This document shows, one piece after another, positions 57,851 through 64,000 of a stretch of DNA of 64,000 nucleotides. The notes under the pieces were generated by a model. That model saw only the letters and a program-made list of their open reading frames with translations. It was not told where the DNA came from and did no database searches. The stretch is from NCBI RefSeq assembly GCF_029714285.1, contig NZ_CP121662.1, positions 3,096,001 to 3,160,000 of the forward strand, written 5' to 3'. The translations under genes and the position numbers were made by a program. How positions within the stretch are numbered: the first letter of the stretch is position 1; the number at the start of each line of letters is the position of its first letter. This stretch comes from Rhizobium sp. CB3090. GTDB lineage: Bacteria > Pseudomonadota > Alphaproteobacteria > Rhizobiales > Rhizobiaceae.

Positions 57851-58135
57851 TCAACCGGTAATGCGAAATCCTGTCGGCATCTCCGCTAGCGTGGTCGGTT
57901 GCTTCTCCACGCTGGAAACCGATGCGCCAGGAGGCCCATGCCAGAAACGCTCGATCATGGTCGAAATCGCGGTATCAGGTCCGGCAATCAAAGTGGCGAC
58001 GGATCCATCCGATTCGTTGCGGACCCAGCCTGCCAAACCGAGCCTCAACGCCTCGTTTCGGGTCCAAACACGGAAACTGACACCCTGTACCTTACCGGTT
58101 ATCCGCACCAGGGCAGCTTGATAATCATCGGACAT
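57851..58135 (-). CDS. acylphosphatase
   Basis: This 94-residue enzyme has the acylphosphatase signature [12 protein letters not shown] with the catalytic Arg, and [14 protein letters not shown] with the Asn. The C-terminal FRITG fits the last strand. It hydrolyses carboxyl-phosphate bonds. A start four codons upstream is possible; neither has a good ribosome site. It lies downstream of nothing obvious on its strand and convergent with the tRNA gene. Confidence 0.92.
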   Translation of the reverse strand: MSDDYQAALVRITGKVQGVSFRVWTRNEALRLGLAGWVRNESDGSVATLIAGPDTAISTMIERFWHGPPGASVSSVEKQPTTLAEMPTGFRITG

Positions 58136-58263
58136 AGCCACACCCATCTGAGAACACCATTAAGAATGCCAATCAGCAAGGCGGTGCGCAAGGGACGTCC
58201 AGTGCCCATGCCAGCCGCTTCTGGCCGATATTATTGAAAAACGCGGCACATCTGCCCCGCGCC

Positions 58264-59535
58264 TCACTCAGGCATAAAGCCGCGCAGCGCGAAATAGCCG
58301 ACAGCTCCCGCGATGATCGCGATGCCCGACGCTTGCGCCAACGCCATGCCGTATCCCCGCGTGCCGGCCGAGAAGGCCAGGGCCGCCTTCGTCACCACAT
58401 TGACGACGACGGCAATGAGGATGACGGCAGCGGCTGTGTTGACGTCGATCGCCGAACCTGAAAGCCGTGCGGTTGAAAGCGTGATGGCGTCCACGTCCAC
58501 CAGCCCGGAGATTACGGCCACGACGAAAAGGGCCGACATGCCGATATAGCTGATCGCCATCTTCGAGATCAGGCTGATCAGCCCGAGCAAGGCGGCGAAT
58601 GAAAACACCATGCGCAATTCGAACGGGTTCTTCAGCTCAATTTCCGGCACACCCCCTTCAGGGCTGGAGCGCCAGACCCAGAGGAAGCCCGCAATCAGGA
58701 AGCCGACAATCGCCGGTACCAGGCCGGATGCCAGCGGCAAAAGCAGGTTGAAGGAAAGGGCGCTGCCGATGACCAAAACGCGGACGAAGGACAAGGCACC
58801 GGCAATCGCCGCCCCAGCGGCCAGATGTGTGGAACCTTGCGGCGCCTCCTTCGAATGGCGAGCGAAGGAAAGCGTCAGTGCCGTCGACGAGACCAGCCCT
58901 CCCGCGGCACCGGCGAGCAGTACGCCACGGCGCGTCCCCATCAGCTTGATGGCAACATAACCGGCAAAGGAAAGCGCGGCGATGGTAATGGTCAGCAGCC
59001 ATAGAGAGAAAGGGTTGAGCGCTTCCCAGGGATCGAGCGCCCTGTCCGGCAGCAGCGGCAGCGCAATCACGGTCATTGCCAGCAACACCAGCGCCGAGCG
59101 CAGTTCCGGCCAGGTCAGTCCTCTAAGAAAACCGTGCAGACTGTAGCGTGCCGCAAGAATTGCCGTCGTTGCGACGCCGCCCGCTGCCGCCGTCACAATG
59201 TCGCCGACGGCAGCCAGAACCCCCAGTCCGAAGACGACGAGAGCGGCGACGACCGAGGTGATGCTGTAATCCTCGTCCTCCGTCGTTTCCTGCCACTTGC
59301 CGGCAATATAGATGAGGCCGAGCAAGGCGGCGATGGTCGCCGGCAGCAATGGCCCAATTGTGGACTGCAATATGCCGGCTATCCCACCGAGAAAACCGGT
59401 GAGGCCGAACGTGCGGATGCCCGCCGTTCTGCCGCCTGCCCGAACGTCGCGCTCCCGCCAGCCTCGTTCGACACCGACAAGCAGGCCAATGGCAAGCGCC
59501 ACACCGAGGCGTTGAAAGATTTCGCTGTGTTCCAT
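58264..59535 (-). CDS. MgtC/SapB family protein with DUF4010
   Basis: This integral membrane protein has 423 residues. Residues 1-135 are an MgtC-type domain (LGVALAIGLLVGVERGWRER, then FGLTGFLGGI). From about 180 a DUF4010 domain follows with eight helices (AGYVAIKLMGTRRGVLLAGAAGGLVSSTA). MgtC proteins modulate ATP synthase or magnesium stress in pathogens; this fused form is common in soil bacteria and has no known role. Confidence 0.9.
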   Translation of the reverse strand: MEHSEIFQRLGVALAIGLLVGVERGWRERDVRAGGRTAGIRTFGLTGFLGGIAGILQSTIGPLLPATIAALLGLIYIAGKWQETTEDEDYSITSVVAALVVFGLGVLAAVGDIVTAAAGGVATTAILAARYSLHGFLRGLTWPELRSALVLLAMTVIALPLLPDRALDPWEALNPFSLWLLTITIAALSFAGYVAIKLMGTRRGVLLAGAAGGLVSSTALTLSFARHSKEAPQGSTHLAAGAAIAGALSFVRVLVIGSALSFNLLLPLASGLVPAIVGFLIAGFLWVWRSSPEGGVPEIELKNPFELRMVFSFAALLGLISLISKMAISYIGMSALFVVAVISGLVDVDAITLSTARLSGSAIDVNTAAAVILIAVVVNVVTKAALAFSAGTRGYGMALAQASGIAIIAGAVGYFALRGFMPE

Positions 59536-59720
59536 GGTATGACGATAGGCTTGTTACGCCCGGGCGCAATCCACCTTCGATGAACCGACCGCCTCGACAT
59601 GGCCATTGCCGCCCGGCGGCTAAAGCTCGTCGCGATCTTTCGGATTCGCTCTCACGCTTTAGCCCTTTGTTTTTGCATATGGTTTTCGAAATGCCGCCGC
59701 ACACTTTTGCGCGACATGCA

Positions 59721-59921
59721 TTAGAAAAACAGCCGTTTCAAACTCGCTTCGTTTTTCACGCCATGTTGATAGAAGTCGATGATGGATGCGGCAAGCTCCT
59801 GGCACCGATCGTCGTCCTTGATCCCCTTTTCAACGCAGATCTGGTCGAACACGCGCTGGCAGATTTCGATGTCTTCGTTCTGCAACGGGATCTCACTTGC
59901 CACCACCAAGCTGCGGATCAT
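59721..59921 (-). CDS. small hypothetical protein, 66 residues
   Basis: The frame encodes a cytoplasmic, mostly helical, acidic protein (IPLQNEDIEICQRVFDQICVEKG, then CQELAASIIDFYQHG). The ATG at 59921 follows AAGGGG by 7 bases, better than ATG 59945. I do not recognise a family. The codon use is like its neighbours, so it is probably real. A terminator-like hairpin ends 27 bases upstream of the start, which suggests attenuation or read-through control. Confidence 0.65.
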   Translation of the reverse strand: MIRSLVVASEIPLQNEDIEICQRVFDQICVEKGIKDDDRCQELAASIIDFYQHGVKNEASLKRLFF

Positions 59922-59948
59922 GAACTGCCCCTTATCAGTCGTCATAAC

Positions 59949-59984
59949 CAAAAAGCGCCCCGCCCGAGAAGCCTCCGGCAGGGC
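59949..59984 (-). terminator. terminator-like hairpin just upstream of the 66-residue gene
   Basis: On the minus strand GCCCTGCC (59984-59977) pairs with GGCGGGGC (59964-59957), one U-G pair; a further GAG/CTC stem lies inside. GCTTTTTGG follows. The next start codon is 27 bases away, too close for a separate promoter, so it may be an attenuator. Confidence 0.65.
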
Positions 59985-60081
59985 AATGAAAGGAAATGCA
60001 TGAGACTTGTTAAGTTTAGCGCAGACATGATGCGAATCAAGAAAACTGCGCGTTTAGTTTCGCAGTCGCGACAATGTGAAG

Positions 60082-60107
60082 AGCCGGGATTTCGACGAAT
60101 CCCGGCT
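60082..60107 (-). terminator. hairpin after the 87-residue secreted-protein gene
   Basis: A perfect 10-base stem, AGCCGGGATT with AATCCCGGCT over TCGACG, lies 30 bases beyond the stop of the gene at 60137. A weak CTTC tract follows. Confidence 0.55.
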
Positions 60108-60136
60108 GTCGATCCTGCTCATATCATGGATATACG

Positions 60137-60400
60137 TCAGATTTCATGCATCGCGCGGCTCAAATGGCTGCGGCAATCCGACAATTTATGTGCCTTGAGA
60201 GAATCCGTTGCCAGGGTCAACTGTCTCAATGCGATTTTCTTATGGGCCGCATTTGGGATTGCGTCGGCCTTTGTCTGCGTGTCTGCGATCGTGGCCGCAT
60301 TGCATTCGGTCCCTGGCTTGCTCATGGGCGAGCTCGCGGCATAGAGCGGCGCAACACTTGCGGCAAAGAAGAGGGCTGTGGCTAAAACTGGTTTCAGCAT
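60137..60400 (-). CDS. small secreted hypothetical protein, 87 residues
   Basis: The ATG at 60400 follows GGAGGA by 8 bases. Residues 1-21 form a signal peptide ending at LYAAS. The mature part has two cysteines (TECNAAT and SDCRSHL) that could form a disulfide, and reads as helical with many Ala and Lys. It is probably periplasmic. I do not recognise a family. Confidence 0.72.
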   Translation of the reverse strand: MLKPVLATALFFAASVAPLYAASSPMSKPGTECNAATIADTQTKADAIPNAAHKKIALRQLTLATDSLKAHKLSDCRSHLSRAMHEI

Positions 60401-60733
60401 TTTGCTATCCTCCGGGACGGAATGTCCCGGCGACAAACGTGGCTGGCCGATCGGTGTTCCAATGCAACAGTGCGTAAAAACATCGCACCAAGACCCAATT
60501 CGTTCGCCCTTAGAACGATTGATATCCGATCTGCTGCCGACTTCCGACTGACATTTCCACGCGGCTCATGAAACCCGCATCGTTCCTCTGTGGGATGTTC
60601 CGGAGCAGGCGCCGGTGCGACAAAGTCCGGCTGCATTCTTGAGCCATGGAAACAAATGAAGAAATCCAGGGAAACCAGGCGCGTTGTTTCAGCTTCTTGT
60701 TCTACGCGCAACCGACAGCGACGGACCCTGATC

Positions 60734-61087
60734 ATGAATTCTTGGGCGAAACCTCTTCTCCTCTTTGAAGTCACGCTCTTCGCCGCAGCCTCGCTCGTCC
60801 ACTCCGGCGTACTCCCTGGCGGTTATGAGCATGCACGCGCCGCGACAGCCGAAGGGTTGATCGCGGTGGTTCTGGCTTGCGGGATATTCGCGTGCCTCTT
60901 CCGACCGGCATGGACGCGTTCAGTGGCTCTTGCAGTCCAGAGTTTCGCGCTTTTTGCTACTCTCATCGGCGCATTCACCATCGCTATCGGCATCGGCCCG
61001 CAGACGATGGCAGATCGTGTCTTCCATTTGCTTTTGCTGCTGGTGCTGATCTCAGGCTTTGTCGCCACCTTCAAATGGAACAGTTGA
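60734..61087 (+). CDS. small integral membrane protein, 117 residues
   Basis: The protein has four hydrophobic segments (about residues 7-24, 38-55, 64-85 and 95-113) with short loops. No motif is recognised; the arrangement resembles small DoxX-like or SdpI-like membrane proteins. The start MNSWAKPLLLFE fits the first helix; upstream frame is an artefact. A ribosome site is not obvious. Confidence 0.6.
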   Translation: MNSWAKPLLLFEVTLFAAASLVHSGVLPGGYEHARAATAEGLIAVVLACGIFACLFRPAWTRSVALAVQSFALFATLIGAFTIAIGIGPQTMADRVFHLLLLLVLISGFVATFKWNS

Positions 61088-61252
61088 TAGGGTGGATAGA
61101 ATTTCGACGAACGCCTGATAGCAGCGGATGTCAGTGCGACTTCTGCACGCATCAGCCACCGCGATCGAAAACCCTTCAGGGGTCTCAAATCAGTCTCAAT
61201 TGAAGTTCAGGCCTCTGCATTCGACCTCAGATGGATCATGGACAGAGCCTGA

Positions 61253-61894
61253 ATGAAACGCCGAACGATTTTGCCGATCGCGATGCTGTCGCTCCTGCCC
61301 GTCCCGGCCCTTGCCCACCCGCATATATTCATCGATGCCAAGTTCGAGGTGGTCGCAGCACCGGACGGCTCGATCGCCGAGCTTCGCAACGTCTGGCGTT
61401 TCGATGAAGTCTTCTCCTCGTCGGTGCTGTTGGATTTCGACAAGAACGGCAACATGACGTTGGATCCAAGCGAACTCAAGGCCGTGGGCAAGACGGTCAG
61501 GAATTCGCTTGCGCAGTACAACTACTACACAAACGTCACCAGCAACGGCAAAGCGGTCACGATGGCGAAGCCCGAAGCGATACAGGCGGACTATAAGGAC
61601 AACGCCCTGATACTGACCTTCGCGTTGAAGCCGCAGCAGAAGACGTTCCTCAAGGGAACCACGATCTTCGGGATTTACGATACGACGCTCTATACCGCAG
61701 TCGATTTCGCCGCCGACAGCGATATGGCCACCTCCGGCGAGGCATTTGCCCGCTGCAAGCGCAAGGTGGTGAGGCCCAATCCGAACGAGATCATCGCGCA
61801 GAACCAGGCCACACTCACCAGCATGTTTTTCAACGACCCAATGGGAACGAATTATTCGCAGCTCGTGGCGACGAGGCTGGAAGTTCAGTGTTGA
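61253..61894 (+). CDS. DUF1007 family periplasmic protein
   Basis: This 213-residue protein has a signal peptide ending at ALAHP (about 22) and then the family hallmark HPHIFIDAKFEV with histidines placed for metal binding. DUF1007 genes usually stand beside RcnA/NicO nickel-cobalt exporters or are fused to them; no such gene is here. The likely role is metal handling in the periplasm. Confidence 0.87.
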   Translation: MKRRTILPIAMLSLLPVPALAHPHIFIDAKFEVVAAPDGSIAELRNVWRFDEVFSSSVLLDFDKNGNMTLDPSELKAVGKTVRNSLAQYNYYTNVTSNGKAVTMAKPEAIQADYKDNALILTFALKPQQKTFLKGTTIFGIYDTTLYTAVDFAADSDMATSGEAFARCKRKVVRPNPNEIIAQNQATLTSMFFNDPMGTNYSQLVATRLEVQC

Positions 61895-62067
61895 GATCGC
61901 TGTCGAGCTGAGGAACCATTCCTACACCGAAATACGGGTGCGGAAACGCAACCGTTACCCGCCATGGCCCCTCAAGTTTTTTCTATTTGTAAAACGTCAG
62001 GCTGTGTTAGTAATGCCGCGGGGCAATCTGCGTGCAAATTGGGCGATCAAGGACAGGTGTCGGCAAA

Positions 62068-62910
62068 GTGTTCAGCGTCAAAACATCTTTGTTCAACAGG
62101 TTCGCGGCACTTGCCGGCATGACTTTGCTGTCAGCATCCGCAACGGGCGCAGTTCCGGCGCAAGCGCAGGAGGCGGCGAAGTCTGATTCAACGACCTGGG
62201 TCGTGACGCTTGGCGGCACCGTGGAATATGGGCCTTCCTATGAGGGATCGAAGCATCTTTCCTTCAGCGGCATGCCGTCTTTCGACGTCCATCGCCTTGG
62301 CGAAACTCAGGACTACAGCGCCCCGGACGATAACATCGACTATAGCCTTTTCGAGGTCGGCGGCATCGAAGTCGGCCCGGTCGTCGGCCTGAGGGGCGGG
62401 CGCTCGGCATTTGACGATTCCCATCTGGAGGGACTGCGCAGGGTTCACTGGAATTTCGATGCAGGCGCGTTCGCGCAGTACTGGCCGATGGAAAATCAGT
62501 TGCGCGTGCGCGCCGAGACGCGCCAAGCGCTCTGGGGCGGCGACGGTCTCGTCGCCGATCTGTCGCTCGACTGGTTCCAGCCTGTCGGAGACAGTTGGCT
62601 CCTCTCCGCAGGCCCGCGCATGTCGTTGGCAAACTCCACCTACATGCGCAACAATTTCGGGATCTCCGAGAGTGAAGCGGCGAAAAACGGTCACGTCGAC
62701 GCCTTTGACGCCGGCGGCGGCCTGAAATCCGTCGGCTTCACGGTGGCGGCAACCTACACGTTCTCGCCCGCCTGGAGCATGCAGGTCTATGACAAATACA
62801 GCCGCCTGGTGGGCGATGCCGCCGACAGCCCGATCACCTCGCAGATCGGTTCACCCAACCAGAACGTTATCGGCTTTACGCTCAACAGAACGTTCGACGT
62901 CCGATTTTGA
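62068..62910 (+). CDS. MipA/OmpV family outer-membrane protein
   Basis: This protein of about 280 residues has a signal peptide ending near AQAQEA, then a beta-barrel with the OmpV/MipA start TLGGTVEYGPSYEGSKHLSFSG and a C-terminal strand NRTFDVRF ending in Phe, as barrel proteins do. The GTG at 62068 is my choice; a GTG at 62032 is an alternative. MipA in E. coli scaffolds murein enzymes. The last 60 bases overlap the end of the minus-strand gene. Confidence 0.85.
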   Translation: MFSVKTSLFNRFAALAGMTLLSASATGAVPAQAQEAAKSDSTTWVVTLGGTVEYGPSYEGSKHLSFSGMPSFDVHRLGETQDYSAPDDNIDYSLFEVGGIEVGPVVGLRGGRSAFDDSHLEGLRRVHWNFDAGAFAQYWPMENQLRVRAETRQALWGGDGLVADLSLDWFQPVGDSWLLSAGPRMSLANSTYMRNNFGISESEAAKNGHVDAFDAGGGLKSVGFTVAATYTFSPAWSMQVYDKYSRLVGDAADSPITSQIGSPNQNVIGFTLNRTFDVRF

Positions 62911-64000
62911 AGCTTGGTTCGCTTCGTTACGGGCAATGTAGTCCCGCGTCACCGGCACGGTGTCGTTGCGCTTACTGATCTGGATCTGGAAGACAACGAG
63001 ATCTTCGTAGCGGAACGCAGCCTCGGCGGTCGAAAGATAATATTCCCACATGCGGCAGAAGCGCTCGTCATAGAGTTCCGCCACCTCGGCCCAGCGCGCC
63101 ATGAAGCGCTCGCGCCAGTTGGCGAGCGTCCAGGCATAATGCAGGCGCAGCACCTCGACATCGGTGATCGTCAATCCCGCCGCCTCGATCTCCGGTACGA
63201 TCTCGGAAAGTGCCGGAATATAACCGCCGGGGAAGATGTATTTATCGAGCCAGGGCGTGGTGAAGCCAGGCGTCGCCGAACAGCCGATGGTGTGCAGCAC
63301 CATGATGCCGTCATCCTCGAGCAACTCGGCGCATTTGCGGAAGAAGGTGCGATAGGATGCCAGCCCGACATGCTCGAACATGCCAACGGAGACGATCCGA
63401 TCGAAATGACCAGTCAAGCTGCGGTAATCCCTGAGCGCGAACTGAACCTCCGCCAGCGATCCGTCCATGGTGCTGGGAACCCGTTTCGAAGCATAGTCGT
63501 GTTGCTCTTCGGATAGCGTGACGCCGAGCACATAGCCGCCCGGCGCCTGCTCGGCCAGGTGCAGGGCAAGGCCGCCCCAGCCGCAACCGATATCGAGAAT
63601 GCTGTTGTCCGGCTCTATAGACAGCTTGGCCGCCAGATGCCTTTTCTTCGCCAGTTGCGCCTCTTCCAGCGACCGGTCAGGATGCTCGAAATAGGCGCAG
63701 GAATATTGCCGGTCCGGATCGAGGAAAAGCTCGTAGAGCCGGCCATCGAGATCGTAGTGATGTGCGACGTTTGTCTTGGAGCGCCCCGGCAGATTGCGGT
63801 GACGGAAAATCCGCAGCCTCGTGCGGATATGATCGATCACGCGGGCGATGAGCGGATGCGTGCTGTTCTGCGCCTCTCGTAGCATCATCGCCACGAAATC
63901 ATAGAGCGAGCCCTGTTCGACGAGGAAACGGCCATCCATGTAGAGTTCGCCAAGCCGCAGGTCGGCGTCGACGAGGAAAGCCCATTCAGCGCGGGTGTCC
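62851..64000 (-). CDS. cfa: cyclopropane-fatty-acyl-phospholipid synthase (partial)
   Basis: The frame stays open to the window edge (the residues before MDGRFLVEQG read ADLRLGELY, as in Cfa), so the N-terminus lies outside. The SAM-binding motif is LDIGCGWGGLALHLAE, followed by GVTLSEEQ and the active-site YIFPGGYIPALSE. It methylates unsaturated lipid chains to cyclopropane forms in stationary phase or acid. The C-terminus has a 20-residue tail beyond the usual RDYI and overlaps the mipA-like gene by 60 bases. Confidence 0.93.
   Translation of the reverse strand, partial: DTRAEWAFLVDADLRLGELYMDGRFLVEQGSLYDFVAMMLREAQNSTHPLIARVIDHIRTRLRIFRHRNLPGRSKTNVAHHYDLDGRLYELFLDPDRQYSCAYFEHPDRSLEEAQLAKKRHLAAKLSIEPDNSILDIGCGWGGLALHLAEQAPGGYVLGVTLSEEQHDYASKRVPSTMDGSLAEVQFALRDYRSLTGHFDRIVSVGMFEHVGLASYRTFFRKCAELLEDDGIMVLHTIGCSATPGFTTPWLDKYIFPGGYIPALSEIVPEIEAAGLTITDVEVLRLHYAWTLANWRERFMARWAEVAELYDERFCRMWEYYLSTAEAAFRYEDLVVFQIQISKRNDTVPVTRDYIARNEANQASKSDVERSVERKADNVLVG

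Noticed and set aside
57666..58121. Frame that reads through the tRNA-Gly gene
   Set aside because: It starts at the tRNA and runs antisense to acylphosphatase; the tRNA fold and CCA are clear.

Overview
The window reads as core chromosome of a Rhizobium-type alphaproteobacterium (Rhizobiaceae). The evidence is uniformly GC-rich coding sequence, densely packed genes on both strands, rhizobial gene forms (Ala-rich L19 tail, DUF2794, DUF2585, DUF1007, IalB, MtaB-DapF coupling, the ccmABCDG order) and short intergenic palindromes of the kind that litter rhizobial genomes. No phage, IS element, CRISPR array or plasmid gene was found. Only one short AT-rich patch (about 25.3-25.95 kb) looks foreign.

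Layout. 0-6.3 kb: a short-chain dehydrogenase, a LysE exporter, RlmN, an IalB-like secreted protein, a DUF1232 protein, pterin dehydratase, low-molecular-weight phosphatase and ThpR. 6.3-12.5 kb: an SGNH esterase divergent from a YbbA/YbbP-type ABC pair, a Bax-inhibitor-1 protein, a GNAT acetyltransferase and DUF2794. 12.7-20 kb: DUF1223, aconitase, and the cytochrome c maturation operon ccmA-B-C-D-G. 20-25 kb, minus strand: dapF-mtaB, then ftsY-ispZ-DUF2585, joined by stop/start overlaps. 25-31.9 kb: a small RAMA-like gene, an MBL hydrolase, then ffh, chorismate mutase, rpsP, rimM, trmD and a VOC protein. 32-38 kb: an NCS1 permease, rplS, two parts of an amino-acid ABC importer and leuC. 38-43.7 kb is more accessory: EamA/MarR with a double operator, a frameshifted SDR, two aldo-keto reductases, a cupin and a LysR regulator. 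43.9-57.4 kb: L,D-transpeptidase, a response regulator with a CNBD protein, xthA, LolA, ftsK, glnK-amtB with a sigma-54 promoter, tesB, a UbiH-type hydroxylase, Trm112, a LonN-like protein, a YbbN-like thioredoxin and a YbaK-like protein. 57.7-64 kb: tRNA-Gly(GCC), acylphosphatase, an MgtC/DUF4010 protein, three small unknown genes, DUF1007, MipA/OmpV and a cyclopropane synthase cut by the window edge.

Themes. Protein targeting and translation (ffh, ftsY, rpsP, rimM, trmD, rplS, rlmN, mtaB), envelope and cytochrome biogenesis (ccm, lolA, ispZ, ftsK, L,D-transpeptidase) and nitrogen control (glnK-amtB) dominate. The least ordinary signals are in-frame palindromic elements inside ftsY, a related pair splitting ccmA from ccmB, a terminator-like hairpin 27 nt ahead of a conserved-looking 66-residue gene, a structured leader before ffh, a perfect AT-rich palindrome across the tesB stop upstream of glnK, and a RAMA-like protein with a SeqA-like N-terminus. 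I did not find a clear new multi-gene system.
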